Numbered from the stretch's first letter, positions 28,763 to 38,869 are shown. The stretch: 64,000 nt of DNA from Winslowiella toletana (GCF_032164335.1 NZ_CP134152.1:1984001-2048000), one strand, 5' to 3'. The notes: generated from the letters alone by a model not told the origin. Numbers and translations are program-made.

Positions 28763-30193
28763 TTTAAGAATGCCTTTGCAAACCTGCAAAAGGTTGGTAA
28801 ATCGCTAATGCTGCCGGTATCGGTTCTGCCGATTGCCGGTATTTTGCTGGGTGTCGGGTCAGCAAACTTCAGCTGGCTGCCCGCCGTTGTCTCCCACGTT
28901 ATGGCGGAAGCCGGCGGGTCGGTTTTTGCCAACATGCCGTTAATTTTCGCCATCGGTGTGGCGTTAGGCTTTACCAATAACGACGGTGTTTCGGCACTGG
29001 CGGCGGTAGTGGCTTACGGCATTATGGTGAAAACCATGGCCGTGGTAGCGCCACTGGTGCTGAACCTTCCGCCAGAAGAGATAGCGTCGCAACACCTTGC
29101 CGATACCGGTGTGCTCGGCGGTATTATCGCCGGTTCCATCGCGGCGTATATGTTTAATCGCTTCTATCGCATTAAGTTGCCTGAATATCTGGGCTTCTTT
29201 GCCGGTAAACGTTTTGTGCCGATTATTTCCGGTATGACGGCGATTTTCCTTGGTGTGGTGCTGTCATTTATCTGGCCACCAGTGGGTACGGCGATTCAGA
29301 AATTCTCCCAGTGGGCGGCTTATCAGAATCCAGTGATGGCATTCGGCATCTACGGGGTGGTTGAACGTGCTCTGGTGCCGTTTGGTCTGCATCATATCTG
29401 GAACGTACCTTTCCAGATGCAGATTGGTGAATACACCAACGCAGCGGGCCAGGTGTTCCACGGCGATATCCCACGTTATATGGCGGGTGACCCAACGGCA
29501 GGTAAACTGTCTGGTGGCTTCCTGTTTAAAATGTTCGGACTGCCCGCTGCTGCGATTGCCATCTGGCATTCTGCGAAGCCGGAAAACCGTGCCAAAGTGG
29601 GCGGTATCATGATTTCCGCTGCGCTGACATCGTTCCTGACCGGTATCACTGAACCGATCGAATTCGCCTTTATGTTCGTGGCGCCGATTCTGTATGTGAT
29701 CCATGCGCTGCTGGCTGGCCTGGCGTTTACGCTCTGTATTCTGTTGGGTATGCGTAACGGCACCAGCTTCTCGCACGGTCTGATTGACTTTATCGTACTG
29801 AGCGGTAACAGCAGCAAAATCTGGCTGTTCCCGATTATCGGCATCCTGTACGGTCTGGTTTACTACACCGTCTTCCGGGTACTGATTGCCAAACTGAATC
29901 TGAAAACGCCGGGTCGTGAAGATGCGACTACCGAGCAGAGCACCACTGCTGCCAACGAAATGGCGGCTAACCTGGTGAATGCCTTCGGTGGTAAAGATAA
30001 CATCACTAACCTGGATGCCTGTATTACCCGTCTGCGCGTCAGCGTCGCCGACGTGGCGAAAGTGGATCAGGCTGGCCTGAAGAAACTGGGCGCTGCTGGT
30101 GTGGTGGTCGCAGGTTCAGGTGTGCAGGCTATTTTCGGCACCAAATCTGACAACCTGAAAACGGAAATGGACGACTATATCCGTAGTCACTAA
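28760..30193 (+). CDS. ptsG: PtsG, glucose-specific PTS permease (EIICB-Glc)
   Basis: 477 residues, the E. coli length. It imports and phosphorylates glucose. Residues ~1-380 are the membrane EIIC domain ([35 protein letters not shown]), then a linker rich in Thr/Ala/Glu, then the EIIB domain with the phospho-Cys in [13 protein letters not shown]. The frame opens upstream, but ATG 28760 with CAGGAGCAC matches the family start [20 protein letters not shown]. It has its own control region and terminator. Confidence 0.98.
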   Translation: MFKNAFANLQKVGKSLMLPVSVLPIAGILLGVGSANFSWLPAVVSHVMAEAGGSVFANMPLIFAIGVALGFTNNDGVSALAAVVAYGIMVKTMAVVAPLVLNLPPEEIASQHLADTGVLGGIIAGSIAAYMFNRFYRIKLPEYLGFFAGKRFVPIISGMTAIFLGVVLSFIWPPVGTAIQKFSQWAAYQNPVMAFGIYGVVERALVPFGLHHIWNVPFQMQIGEYTNAAGQVFHGDIPRYMAGDPTAGKLSGGFLFKMFGLPAAAIAIWHSAKPENRAKVGGIMISAALTSFLTGITEPIEFAFMFVAPILYVIHALLAGLAFTLCILLGMRNGTSFSHGLIDFIVLSGNSSKIWLFPIIGILYGLVYYTVFRVLIAKLNLKTPGREDATTEQSTTAANEMAANLVNAFGGKDNITNLDACITRLRVSVADVAKVDQAGLKKLGAAGVVVAGSGVQAIFGTKSDNLKTEMDDYIRSH

Positions 30194-30210
30194 GCCAGAT
30201 TCCGCAGGTA

Positions 30211-30238
30211 AAAAGGGGAGCGAAAGCTCCCCTTTTTT
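30211..30238 (+). terminator. Rho-independent terminator after ptsG
   Basis: AAAAGGGGAGC / GCTCCCCTTTT with a GAAA tetraloop and a T-run, 17 bases after the stop. The A-tract on the other side makes it usable from both directions, and rhiN ends 30 bases away on the other strand. Confidence 0.92.
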
Positions 30239-30267
30239 ATGGCTGAGAATGCGCGCAGCGATAACCG

Positions 30268-31407
30268 TCAGAGATAAACACGCAGATATTCTGTCAGGCA
30301 CAGCAGTGCCATCGCCTGACCATAAGGCATTGAGGTAAGGGGGATTTGGCGATAGTAATCCAAATCTTTGCCCATTGCAGTGCCAAACGAGACCTGCGTC
30401 AGCTCGCCGTCGGCATTGATATGACGAATCACGCCCTGCAGCGCTTTTTCCGCCATCGGCAGATAATCCCGCGATATATAGCGTTTACGCACTGCTTTCA
30501 GAATGCCATAGGCAAAACCGGCGGTCGCAGAGGCTTCCGGATAGCTGTCACGATCGTCAATCAGCGTGTGCCAAAGCCCGTTTTCATGCTGATACTGTTG
30601 CAGCGCAGCAATTTGCGTCTCCAGCACTTGCAGCAGGAAGCGGCGGGTGGCGTGATTTTCCGGCCAGTCCATCAGTTCGATAAACTCCGGGATCACAATC
30701 GTCAACCAGCTGTTGCCACGCGCCCAGCGGGCATTGGCAAAATTATGCTGGCCGTCAAACGTCCAGCCGTGGAACCACAGGCCGCTCTGTCGATCCATCA
30801 GATACTGCACATGCAGCAGGAACTGATAGCTGGCTTCTTCTGTGTAATCCTGACGATTCAGCAGCTTGCCAATTTTCGCCAGCGGCAGCACGCTCATCAT
30901 TAGCGTGTCGTCCCACAGTTGCTGGTGGTTTTCATTATTATAAACAATGTGTTGCAGGCCGTTGCACTTGGTGCGTGGCATTTCGTACATTACCCATTCT
31001 GCCCAGCGCTCCAGAACTGGCAACAGCGCTGGATTACCGGTCTCTTCATAGCGATAGGCCAGCGTCAGAAACGGGCAGACGGTGTTGACGTTTTTGGTCG
31101 GTGTGCCTTCGGCGAGGCGGGCGGCAAACCAATCGTCGATAATCGCCAGCGTCTTTGGGTCACCGGTTTGCTGATAGTAGTGATACATACCATACAGGCC
31201 AATGCCGTGGGTCCATTCCCAGCCCGCCCAGCCTTTGGTGTCGATCACCCGTCCATCATCCAGCCGCAGCAGAAACTCGCCGCTGGTATCAGTGATATTC
31301 ACCAGGTTGTCAGTCAGCCGGGCGATCAACTGGGTCAGCTCTTCACGTGGCAGCAGAAATTCGGGCTGGCGAAGTAACGCGCTCTGTTTTACAGGGAATA
31401 CCGTCAT
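30268..31407 (-). CDS. rhiN: RhiN-like unsaturated rhamnogalacturonyl hydrolase (GH105)
   Basis: 379 residues, (alpha/alpha)6-barrel family GH105/GH88. Such enzymes remove the unsaturated galacturonyl residue from rhamnogalacturonan oligomers in the cytoplasm. LWDDTLMMSVLPLAKIG carries the Asp equivalent to the YteR catalytic residue, and ARWARGNSW matches the RGNGW substrate-site motif. There is no signal peptide. It lies 9 bp after a GPH-family transporter, the same pairing as rhiT-rhiN of Dickeya, and a KdgR-like box precedes the pair. The exact substrate is inferred from family and context. Confidence 0.85.
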   Translation of the reverse strand: MTVFPVKQSALLRQPEFLLPREELTQLIARLTDNLVNITDTSGEFLLRLDDGRVIDTKGWAGWEWTHGIGLYGMYHYYQQTGDPKTLAIIDDWFAARLAEGTPTKNVNTVCPFLTLAYRYEETGNPALLPVLERWAEWVMYEMPRTKCNGLQHIVYNNENHQQLWDDTLMMSVLPLAKIGKLLNRQDYTEEASYQFLLHVQYLMDRQSGLWFHGWTFDGQHNFANARWARGNSWLTIVIPEFIELMDWPENHATRRFLLQVLETQIAALQQYQHENGLWHTLIDDRDSYPEASATAGFAYGILKAVRKRYISRDYLPMAEKALQGVIRHINADGELTQVSFGTAMGKDLDYYRQIPLTSMPYGQAMALLCLTEYLRVYL

Positions 31408-31416
31408 CGTTCGATC

Positions 31417-33009
31417 CTATCTTTTCAACGTGTGAGTGATGGGCACTGCGCCCGTGTCTGCGCCTGGCAGTGCGGGGGCAGGTGCTTTGTTGCGATTAAG
31501 GAAACCAATATTGTTGTTACCCCACAGATTCTCGTAAGGCATTCCGGCCAGCACTTCCACCGTGGCGCGAGCCTGCGGCGTGATGCGATCCGGCACTGCA
31601 CGACCCGCCTCGCGCATTTTTAACGTCTCTTCGCGCAGGGTGCTGTGGGTTTGCAGATTCAGTTTGAAGCGCAGTGAGATAAAGAAGCCAATGGCCAGCA
31701 CGCAGACGGTGCCAACGCTGAGGATCAGCAGGATGGTATGGGTAACGGCTTCGCTCTGCACCGACTGGCCGGAGACAAAACCGGAAAGCTGCAATACGAT
31801 GCCGACAAACATCACTGCGCCAGCCTGTGAGGCTTTACGCGTCAGCGTCATAATTCCGGCGAAAATGCCTTCACGGCGCTGACCGGTGATCACCTCATCG
31901 ACATCGGCGATGTACGTGTAGATATTCCACGGTACATAGTTGATTCCGCCACGACCCAGCCCGGCGATTGCGGAAATCACCAGCAGTAGCGACAGATTGT
32001 CGTTCATTCCGGCATACCACAGTCCGGCGTAGGAGAGGGCCGCGCGGCCAAACAGTATTACCACCAGGCGGTAGGACGGTGCAGGCCCAAGGCGAATACA
32101 CAGCGGGATCATGCCCATCACCGCGACAAACTGCAGAATCGCCATCGTGCCCATCAGATTCGAGGCGATCTGGGCGCTTTGCATCAGCACAAACACCACG
32201 TACCAGGTAAACACTGCGTTAAACACGTCCTGCGCGATATAGCCGCCGAGATACATGCCCAGGTGCTGGCGGAAAATACGAATGCGGAAAGTGGAGGCCA
32301 GCTCGACATACAGCCGCTTCAGGCTCTGCATTAGGGTCAGCTGACTTTTTTCCTCTTCGGCCCGGCGTGACTCCGCAGAAAAATCCTCCGGCGCACGTTC
32401 CCAGCTATAAAACCACACCAGCGTCAGCACCACGGCGCAAATCACCGAGAACACCAGGCTGGAGTAAAAGAACGAAATGGCGTTATCTTTACCAAAAATG
32501 CCTAACAGTACGCCCGGCAGGAAGGCGGCAAGGATCGCTGATAGCTGCGCCAGCGCGATGCGCGCCCCTGAGAATTTGGTTTTCTTCTTAAAGTCATCGG
32601 TCATCTCCGGCACCAGGGTTTCATACGGCACCAGAATCATGGTGTAGACGATGTCGAACAGCAGGTAGGTCAGCAAATAATAAAGATAGCTCATATCGCC
32701 AACCCACATCAGGCTGTAGCTAAACACGCAAGGAATGCCGAGCAGGATAAAGAATTTGCGCCGACCGAAGCGTTTTCCCAGCCGGGTAGATCCAAAGTTG
32801 TCGGTCAGGAAGCCCATCAGCGGGCTGATGACCGCATCCAGCACGCGCGCCGCCGCGAAGATAAATGTGGCCTCAATCGGCGTCAGTCCACAGAACGTGG
32901 TATAGAAGTAGAGTAGCCAGGCTGCCGTCAGCGCAGTGGTGCCTGCGCCGAGGAAGTCGCCGGAGCCATAAGCGAGATAATGAGCTAATCCAATCTTACG
33001 AGAGGGCAT
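31417..33009 (-). CDS. rhiT: RhiT-like GPH-family oligosaccharide transporter
   Basis: 530 residues with about 12 membrane segments. The start KIGLAHYLAYGSGDFLGAGT and the loop GKRFGRRKFFILLGIP (arginine-rich, between segments 2 and 3) are typical of glycoside-pentoside-hexuronide:cation symporters such as MelB. A longer frame opens at 33141, but ATG 33009 has a GGGAGT site and begins at the conserved region. A soluble tail of ~60 residues follows the last membrane segment. The GH105 partner and KdgR-like box point to uptake of rhamnogalacturonides. Confidence 0.84.
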   Translation of the reverse strand: MPSRKIGLAHYLAYGSGDFLGAGTTALTAAWLLYFYTTFCGLTPIEATFIFAAARVLDAVISPLMGFLTDNFGSTRLGKRFGRRKFFILLGIPCVFSYSLMWVGDMSYLYYLLTYLLFDIVYTMILVPYETLVPEMTDDFKKKTKFSGARIALAQLSAILAAFLPGVLLGIFGKDNAISFFYSSLVFSVICAVVLTLVWFYSWERAPEDFSAESRRAEEEKSQLTLMQSLKRLYVELASTFRIRIFRQHLGMYLGGYIAQDVFNAVFTWYVVFVLMQSAQIASNLMGTMAILQFVAVMGMIPLCIRLGPAPSYRLVVILFGRAALSYAGLWYAGMNDNLSLLLVISAIAGLGRGGINYVPWNIYTYIADVDEVITGQRREGIFAGIMTLTRKASQAGAVMFVGIVLQLSGFVSGQSVQSEAVTHTILLILSVGTVCVLAIGFFISLRFKLNLQTHSTLREETLKMREAGRAVPDRITPQARATVEVLAGMPYENLWGNNNIGFLNRNKAPAPALPGADTGAVPITHTLKR

Positions 33010-33176
33010 GTGAGAGACTCCCTGGTCAGCGCTTAGTGAATAATTGGGGTGGCCGAAAACGCATACGGCCTGGCATGAAAGTAGAGCGAGAGCGGCGGCT
33101 AAACCTTCGCGATTCTGCAAGCCCGACGGCAAAAGTGGCAAAAATACAAAGAGCAGGCTGACCAGAGTCTAAATTT

Positions 33177-33193
33177 ATAAAACAGTGTTTTAT
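33177..33193. promoter_or_regulatory. KdgR-type operator upstream of rhiTN
   Basis: ATAAAACAGTGTTTTAT is a perfect 7-3-7 palindrome and fits the KdgR consensus core (AAAC-N3-GTTT flanked by A/T). It is 168 bp before the rhiT start and 184 bp before the divergent hinT. KdgR represses pectin-degradation genes in plant-associated enterobacteria until keto-deoxygluconate binds it, so placement before a pectin-oligomer pair is consistent. Confidence 0.7.
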
Positions 33194-33376
33194 TTTTATT
33201 TGATGCGGACGATAAATTTGCGAGCTGGCGCACAAAAAGAGTCGAGTGGAGACGGTGAGTGCGGGAAATGATGTAAAGCCGTGCAGTTGGCGAAAGAAAA
33301 GTGACTTGAAGGTTGAAAGAAAACGAATTTCTCGCTCATACTGCGTTAACTTATCTCTCTGCTAAGGATTTGCACT

Positions 33377-33727
33377 ATGGCTGAAGAAACTATTTTCAGT
33401 AAAATCATTCGCCGTGAAATTCCGGCTGATATTGTTTATCAGGACGAGCTGGTCACTGCCTTTCGTGATATTTCGCCACAGGCACCGACTCACGTATTGA
33501 TTATTCCCAATGTGCTGATTGCCACTGCTAATGATGCCAGCGAAGCCCATGAGCAGGCGCTGGGTCGGATGATCACCGTGGCGGGCAAAATCGCCAAAGA
33601 AGAAGGGATTGCGGAAGATGGCTACCGTCTGATTATCAACTGCAACCGGCATGGTGGTCAGGAGGTCTATCATATCCATATGCACCTGGTCGGCGGTCGT
33701 CCTCTCGGTCCGATGCTTTCACATTGA
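33377..33727 (+). CDS. hinT: HinT, purine nucleoside phosphoramidase (HIT family)
   Basis: 116 residues. It hydrolyses AMP-lysine and related phosphoramidates. The HIT triad is in [15 protein letters not shown] and the N-terminus [18 protein letters not shown] is conserved. ATG 33377 follows a CTAAGGATT site. ycfL starts 20 bp after the stop, beginning the conserved hinT-ycfL-lpoB-thiK-nagZ-ycfP run. Confidence 0.97.
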   Translation: MAEETIFSKIIRREIPADIVYQDELVTAFRDISPQAPTHVLIIPNVLIATANDASEAHEQALGRMITVAGKIAKEEGIAEDGYRLIINCNRHGGQEVYHIHMHLVGGRPLGPMLSH

Positions 33728-33747
33728 TTACTCAGCGGAACACCATT

Positions 33748-34116
33748 ATGCGGCCTTTGCTTGCCGGTATACCCCTGTTGCTGGCCCTGAGCGGTTGCAG
33801 CAGCGAACAGTCAATGATCAATACTTCACAGTCACTGGTGATGGAGTCTGCGGTTTTGTCAGCAGGGATCATTACTGATGAGCCTGATATCAGTGAACGG
33901 GACGGTCAACAGCGTGCCAGCACCGTGCTGTTTAATCAGCAGGAAAAACCGGTAACGGTTAATTATCGCTTTTACTGGTATGACGACAAAGGACTGGAAA
34001 TCCGGCCTTTTGAGCGCCCGCGGACGATTGTGGTGCCTGCACATGCTAAAGTCGAAATCGCTTCGCAACTGGGTAACCTAACCGCCAGCAAAGTGCGACT
34101 TTATCTCTATCTCTAA
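33748..34116 (+). CDS. ycfL: YcfL, small outer-membrane-type lipoprotein
   Basis: 122 residues. The signal peptide ends in the lipobox LALSGC (Cys at ~17), followed by Ser-Ser, which predicts sorting to the outer membrane. The conserved KPVTVNYRFYWYDDKGLEI and KVRLYLYL match E. coli YcfL (DUF1425). A TTG at 33724 would add eight residues; ATG 33748 has a GCGGAA site and gives a normal signal peptide. The function is not established; the next gene encodes another lipoprotein, LpoB. Confidence 0.92.
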   Translation: MRPLLAGIPLLLALSGCSSEQSMINTSQSLVMESAVLSAGIITDEPDISERDGQQRASTVLFNQQEKPVTVNYRFYWYDDKGLEIRPFERPRTIVVPAHAKVEIASQLGNLTASKVRLYLYL

Positions 34117-34126
34117 GGGGAAAATT

Positions 34127-34726
34127 GTGACCAGCAGTATTTATAAACTTTCCGGCGTGATGTTACTGGCGCTGATTCTCAGCGGTTGTATCAATGGTGA
34201 TCAATCACAGCAGCAGCCAGCGCCGGTTGAACCGGTACAGCCGACGCAACCGGTCGAACAGCCACCGGCACAGCCTGAGCCGGGTGAAACCGTGCAGCCA
34301 CCGCCGAAGATTGTCACCATCAACTGGGATGCCAGCGTGCAGCCACTGGTGGCAAAAATGTTGCAGGCCGAAGGCGTTACGCCAGGCAGCGTGTTGTTAG
34401 TCGACCGGATTAAAAACAGCACCAACGGTAGCCTGCAGACGGCAAAAGCCACCAGCGCACTGCAAAATTCGCTGGCTAATAACGGCAAATTTACCCTGAT
34501 CACCCCGCAGCAGCTGAATACCGCGAAACAGACGCTGGGCCTGTCGGCGGAAGACAGCCTGACGTCGCGTAGTAAGGCGATTGGACTGGCGCGTTATGTC
34601 GGTGCGCAATACGTGCTTTACAGCAATGCGCAGGGCGATGTGAAATCTCCTGAGCTGCAAATGCAGCTGATGCTGGTACAGACTGGCGAAATCATCTGGT
34701 CTGGAAACGGTGACGTACAGCACTGA
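34127..34726 (+). CDS. lpoB: LpoB, lipoprotein activator of PBP1b
   Basis: 199 residues. LpoB reaches from the outer membrane through the murein layer to stimulate the PBP1b glycosyltransferase/transpeptidase. The signal peptide ends at lipobox LILSGC; next comes a disordered Pro/Gln-rich linker (about 25-65), then the globular domain with VDRIKNSTNGSLQT and LARYVGAQYVLYS. The start is GTG 34127 with AAGGGGAAAA upstream. It overlaps thiK by 17 bases. Confidence 0.96.
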   Translation: MTSSIYKLSGVMLLALILSGCINGDQSQQQPAPVEPVQPTQPVEQPPAQPEPGETVQPPPKIVTINWDASVQPLVAKMLQAEGVTPGSVLLVDRIKNSTNGSLQTAKATSALQNSLANNGKFTLITPQQLNTAKQTLGLSAEDSLTSRSKAIGLARYVGAQYVLYSNAQGDVKSPELQMQLMLVQTGEIIWSGNGDVQH

Positions 34727-35537
34727 TGCTGCACTGCAACGGTTAATCGACCAGCAGTTCCCGGCGGCTAAGGCCGCCGGTTGCTTTTCACCGCTGGCCG
34801 GGCTGACCGGTTTAACCGGCGTCGTGATGATTGGTCAGCAACGGATACTGGCGCGCCGGGAAGCGCCGCAGCCGATTCCGTTCGTCAGCCGTCGTCGCGA
34901 GTATCAGCTGCTTAAACGTTTTGCTGCCAGTGGCCTGGTGCCGCAGGTGATTGGCCGTAATCAGCACTGGTTACTGCTGGAATGGCTGGACGGCGAAGTG
35001 CTGGATGAAAAGCAGTTCGCCGCGCGGATTGATCAACTGGTAAGGCTACTCAGCCAGCTGCATCACCAACCGCTGAGCGGTTACCGACTGCAACTGCTGC
35101 CGCTGCTGGAAAGCTACTGGCAGCAATGCCAGCAGCGTAACTGCCAATGGTTACGCGCCCTGCGCCGTTTACAGCAACGCGGTGAGCCCCGGCCACTGCG
35201 TATTGCGCCGCTGCATATGGATGTCCATGCCGGTAATTTGTTGCAGTGCGGGTCGCGCTTACGCCTGATTGACTGGGAGTATGCCGCTGACGGCGATATC
35301 GCGTTAGAGCTGGCGGCAATCACCGCGGCTAATCCGCTAAATGCGGCGCAATGCGCGACGCTGGTGAGGCAGTATGCCGCTGATAATCAGATTGATGCGG
35401 ATGTACTGCACAGGCAGATGCGGCGCTGGCAGCCGTGGTTGCGCTTGCTGATGGCCAGCTGGTATCAGTTACGTGCCGAACAAAGTGGCGATCCTCATTT
35501 GTATCAGGCTGCCGCTGACGCCTGGCTGGCGGTTTAA
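34710..35537 (+). CDS. thiK: ThiK, thiamine kinase
   Basis: 275 residues, aminoglycoside-phosphotransferase fold. It phosphorylates salvaged thiamine to thiamine phosphate. The catalytic loop LHMDVHAGNLLQ and the metal-binding LIDWEYAADGDIALELAAI match E. coli ThiK. GTG 34710 lies inside lpoB; no in-frame ATG occurs near the overlap, so coupling to lpoB translation is likely. The N-terminal half is less conserved than the kinase core. Confidence 0.9.
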   Translation: MTYSTDAALQRLIDQQFPAAKAAGCFSPLAGLTGLTGVVMIGQQRILARREAPQPIPFVSRRREYQLLKRFAASGLVPQVIGRNQHWLLLEWLDGEVLDEKQFAARIDQLVRLLSQLHHQPLSGYRLQLLPLLESYWQQCQQRNCQWLRALRRLQQRGEPRPLRIAPLHMDVHAGNLLQCGSRLRLIDWEYAADGDIALELAAITAANPLNAAQCATLVRQYAADNQIDADVLHRQMRRWQPWLRLLMASWYQLRAEQSGDPHLYQAAADAWLAV

Positions 35538-35621
35538 CCGCCGCTGTTGCCATTTTTCCATCTGTAACTACTTTGGCGATCGTCTGGCATGATCGCCTGC
35601 TTTTAAACGGGAATCTCAAAT

Positions 35622-36674
35622 ATGATGGAGTTGACCACGCCTGGCCCGGTAATGCTGGATGTACAGGGTTATGAACTGGATGCGGAAGAGCGCGAAATAT
35701 TACAGCATCCGCTGGTGGGCGGTTTGATTCTGTTTACCCGCAACTACCACGATCCGCAACAGCTACGTGAACTGGTTCGCCAGATTCGTGCCGCTTCGCG
35801 CAATCGGCTGGTGATCGCGGTCGATCAGGAAGGCGGACGCGTGCAGCGTTTCCGTGAGGGTTTTACTTCATTACCGGCGATGCAGTCCTTTGCCGCGTTG
35901 CACGACAGTGCCACCGCAGGTGAGCTGGCGCAGCAGGCCGGCTGGTTGATGGCGTCGGAAATGATCGCGATGGATATCGATATCAGCTTTGCGCCGGTAC
36001 TGGATATTGGACATATCAGCGCGGCAATTGGCGAGCGCTCGTTTCATCAGGATCCGGCGATTGCCCTGGCCGTGGCGCGCCGTTTTATTGATGGCATGCA
36101 TGAAGCCGGAATGAAAACCACTGGCAAACACTTCCCCGGACACGGTGCAGTCAGTGCCGACTCGCATAAAGAGACGCCGCGTGACGGGCGTGACGAAGCT
36201 GAGATTCGTCAGCATGATATGCAAATCTTCCGACAGTTAATTGATGAGCAAGCACTGGATGCGATTATGCCGGCGCACGTTATTTACACGGAAGTTGATC
36301 CGCGCCCGGCCAGCGGTTCGCCACACTGGCTGAAAACCGTGCTGCGCGGTGAGCTGGGTTTTGATGGCGTGATTTTCTCTGACGATTTGTCGATGGAAGG
36401 CGCGGCCATTATGGGCAGCTATGCCGAGCGTGGGCAGGCGTCGCTGGATGCCGGTTGCGATATGATTCTGGTCTGCAATAACCGTGAAGGTGCGGTTAGC
36501 GTACTGGACAATCTGGCACCGCGCAGGGCGGAGCGCGTCAGTCAGCTGTATCATCGGGGAACCTTTACCCGCCAGCAGTTGCTGGCCTCGTCACGCTGGA
36601 AAACGGCGAATAATCAGTTAAGCCAGCTGCACGATCAGTGGCTGGCCCACAAAGCTGAACTCAGCCAGCGCTAG
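35622..36674 (+). CDS. nagZ: NagZ, beta-N-acetylglucosaminidase
   Basis: 350 residues, glycoside hydrolase family 3. It removes GlcNAc from anhydro-muropeptides in the cytosol during cell-wall recycling. The loop [18 protein letters not shown] with its Asp-His dyad and the nucleophile region [11 protein letters not shown] are present. ATG 35622 and 35625 are adjacent; either may be used, and E. coli NagZ begins at the later GPVMLD. It stands with nagK (48109-49017), the kinase for the released GlcNAc. Confidence 0.97.
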   Translation: MMELTTPGPVMLDVQGYELDAEEREILQHPLVGGLILFTRNYHDPQQLRELVRQIRAASRNRLVIAVDQEGGRVQRFREGFTSLPAMQSFAALHDSATAGELAQQAGWLMASEMIAMDIDISFAPVLDIGHISAAIGERSFHQDPAIALAVARRFIDGMHEAGMKTTGKHFPGHGAVSADSHKETPRDGRDEAEIRQHDMQIFRQLIDEQALDAIMPAHVIYTEVDPRPASGSPHWLKTVLRGELGFDGVIFSDDLSMEGAAIMGSYAERGQASLDAGCDMILVCNNREGAVSVLDNLAPRRAERVSQLYHRGTFTRQQLLASSRWKTANNQLSQLHDQWLAHKAELSQR

Positions 36675-36690
36675 CCGCGGTATCATGCAA

Positions 36691-36728
36691 AACCTGTCAG
36701 CGATCAATTTCGTCAGCGCTGGCAGGTT
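36691..36728 (+). terminator. Hairpin after nagZ
   Basis: AACCTGTCAGCG pairs with CGCTGGCAGGTT (one G-T pair) around a 14-base loop, 17 bases after nagZ. It lacks a clear T-run, so it is a weak terminator or a stabilising hairpin before ycfP. Confidence 0.5.
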
Positions 36729-36770
36729 ATACTATCAAAGTTGGTTTGCATCTCATCGGCGAGGATTACA

Positions 36771-37313
36771 ATGATCATCTATCTGCACGGTTTTGATTCA
36801 AATAGTCCGGGTAATCATGAAAAAGTGCTGCAACTGCAGTTTATCGATCCTGATGTCCGCTTGCTGAGCTACAGTACGCTGCATCCGAAACATGATATGC
36901 AGCATTTACTCAAAGAGACTGACAAGATGCTGCGGCTTAATTCCGACGATCGCCCGTTAATATGCGGTGTCGGTCTGGGGGGATACTGGGCGGAGAGAAT
37001 CGGCTTTCTCTGTGATATTCGCCAGGTGATAGTCAATCCCAACCTGTTTCCCGGCGAGAACATGACGGGCAAAATCGACCGGCCGGAAGAGTATCTGGAT
37101 ATCGCGACAAAATGCGTCAGTAACTTCCGCGAAAAGAACCGCGATCGCTGCCTGACAGTGCTGTCGCGTCATGATGAAGCGCTGGATAATCAGCGTAGCG
37201 CACAATTATTGCAGAGCTTTTATGAGATCGTCTGGGATGAAGAGCAAAGCCATAAGTTCAAGAATATTTCCCCGCATTTACAACGAATTAAAGCGTTCAA
37301 AACCCTCGGCTAA
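36771..37313 (+). CDS. ycfP: YcfP, UPF0227 alpha/beta-hydrolase-like protein
   Basis: 180 residues. [20 protein letters not shown] is the start of the UPF0227 family, and [15 protein letters not shown] lies at the position of the nucleophile elbow of alpha/beta hydrolases but has Gly-Val-Gly-Leu-Gly in place of G-x-S-x-G, so the usual serine is missing. ATG 36771 follows GGCGAGGA; the frame is open 10 codons further up. The biochemical role is unknown. It sits between nagZ and ndh as in E. coli. Confidence 0.94.
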   Translation: MIIYLHGFDSNSPGNHEKVLQLQFIDPDVRLLSYSTLHPKHDMQHLLKETDKMLRLNSDDRPLICGVGLGGYWAERIGFLCDIRQVIVNPNLFPGENMTGKIDRPEEYLDIATKCVSNFREKNRDRCLTVLSRHDEALDNQRSAQLLQSFYEIVWDEEQSHKFKNISPHLQRIKAFKTLG

Positions 37314-37323
37314 CATCGGCTTT

Positions 37324-37344
37324 TGGCCGACTGGCAATCGGCCA
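37324..37344 (+). terminator. Short hairpin after ycfP
   Basis: TGGCCGA / TCGGCCA with a 7-base loop, 11 bases after ycfP. Only modest T content follows; a weak terminator. Confidence 0.4.
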
Positions 37345-37387
37345 TCATAAGTTTTATGAGTAATAATCTGAGTTTTAATCAATAAAA

Positions 37388-37401
37388 TTGACCACGATCA
37401 A
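37388..37401 (+). promoter_or_regulatory. FNR-type box upstream of ndh
   Basis: TTGACCACGATCAA differs by one base from the FNR consensus TTGAT-N4-ATCAA and lies ~134 bp before the ndh start codon. E. coli ndh is repressed by FNR without oxygen from two upstream sites, so this fits. I found only this one clear box here. Confidence 0.65.
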
Positions 37402-37534
37402 TTTTGGTATGACCAAGTAACCCGCCCATGTTATCCTGCCTTCAGATAGCGATTTAAGTTCGCCAACCCTATGTTAATTAAGGATATTATTTTAACTTTT
37501 AATTAACGATTGGTTCACATTTTGAGGGGGTCGT

Positions 37535-38839
37535 TTGACTACACCAATGAAGAAAATTGTCATCGTCGGTGGTGGTGCCGGTGGACTGGAGCTGGCAACC
37601 CAGCTTGGTCGCAAACTGGGCCGCAAGAACAAAGCCGAAATCACGCTGGTCGATCGTAATCACAGCCATTTGTGGAAGCCGCTGTTACATGAAGTTGCGA
37701 CCGGTTCTCTTGATGAAGGCATTGATGCGCTGAGTTATCTGGCACATGCGCGCAACCATCATTTCCAGTTCCAGCTGGGAACGGTGACCGATCTCAATCG
37801 TGAAACTAAACGTCTGCACCTCGCCGAAATTCGCGATGCGCAGGGCGAACTGCTGGTGCCCGAGCGTGAACTGGCGTATGACACGCTGGTAATGGCGCTG
37901 GGCAGTACCTCCAATGATTTTGGTACTCCGGGCGTTAAAGACCACTGTATCTTCCTCGATAACCCGCAGCAGGCCCGTCGTTTCCATAATGAAATGCTGA
38001 ACCTGTTCCTGAAATTCTCATCGAATGAAGGCGTGCAGGAGAAGGTGAATATCGCCATCGTTGGTGGCGGAGCGACCGGGGTTGAGCTGTCTGCTGAATT
38101 GCATAATGCGGTCAAACAGCTGCACAGCTACGGCTATAAAGGCCTGGATAATCAGGCATTAAACGTGACGCTGGTCGAAGCGGGTGAGCGTATCCTGCCA
38201 GCGTTACCGCCGCGTATCTCGACTGCTGCCCATCAGGAACTGACCAAGCTTGGCGTGCGCGTATTGACGCAAACTATGGTGACCAGTGCCGATGCTAAAG
38301 GGCTGAACACCAAGTCCGGAGAATTTATTGAAGCGGATTTGATGGTATGGGCCGCCGGTATCAAGGCGCCAGACTTTATGAAAGATCTCGGTGGTCTGGA
38401 AACCAACCGCATCAATCAGCTGGTGGTCAATGAGACCTTGCAGACCACGCGCGATGAAAACATTTATGCCATTGGTGACTGCGCATCCTGTGCATTGCCC
38501 GGCGGCGGTTTTGTGCCGCCACGCGCCCAGTCGGCGCACCAGATGGCGTCACGCGCGCTGGAAAATATTCTGGCACAGATGAAAGGGCAGACGCTGAAAC
38601 CTTACGTTTATAAAGATCATGGTTCACTGGTTTCACTGTCCCGTTTCACTACCGTTGGAAGTCTGATGGGTAATCTTATGCGTGGCTCGATGATGGTGGA
38701 AGGGCGCATTGCGCGTTTCGTCTACATCTCGCTGTATCGTATGCATCAGATTGCACTGCATGGTTATTTCAAAACCGGCCTGATGATGCTGGTAGGCAGT
38801 ATTAACCGGGTGATTCGCCCGCGCCTGAAACTGCACTAA
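37535..38839 (+). CDS. ndh: Ndh, type II NADH:quinone oxidoreductase
   Basis: 434 residues, as in E. coli. A membrane-associated FAD enzyme that passes electrons from NADH to quinone without pumping protons. Two Rossmann motifs are seen, [16 protein letters not shown] (FAD) and [17 protein letters not shown] (NADH), and YAIGDCASC is the second FAD contact. The C-terminus with amphipathic helices ([15 protein letters not shown]) anchors it to the membrane. The start is TTG 37535 with GAGGGGGT upstream, chosen because it gives the exact family N-terminus. Confidence 0.97.
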   Translation: MTTPMKKIVIVGGGAGGLELATQLGRKLGRKNKAEITLVDRNHSHLWKPLLHEVATGSLDEGIDALSYLAHARNHHFQFQLGTVTDLNRETKRLHLAEIRDAQGELLVPERELAYDTLVMALGSTSNDFGTPGVKDHCIFLDNPQQARRFHNEMLNLFLKFSSNEGVQEKVNIAIVGGGATGVELSAELHNAVKQLHSYGYKGLDNQALNVTLVEAGERILPALPPRISTAAHQELTKLGVRVLTQTMVTSADAKGLNTKSGEFIEADLMVWAAGIKAPDFMKDLGGLETNRINQLVVNETLQTTRDENIYAIGDCASCALPGGGFVPPRAQSAHQMASRALENILAQMKGQTLKPYVYKDHGSLVSLSRFTTVGSLMGNLMRGSMMVEGRIARFVYISLYRMHQIALHGYFKTGLMMLVGSINRVIRPRLKLH

Positions 38840-38844
38840 GTAAT

Positions 38845-38869
38845 ATGGCGGGATTATTCCCGCCATTTC
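38845..38869 (+). terminator. Hairpin terminator after ndh
   Basis: ATGGCGGG / CCCGCCAT stem with a 6-base loop, 5 bases after the ndh stop, with a short TT that follows. Confidence 0.7.

Noticed and set aside
36741-36770. An upstream extension of ycfP ([10 protein letters not shown]...)
   Set aside because: The family start [11 protein letters not shown] is at 36771 with a good GAGGA site; the extension has none.
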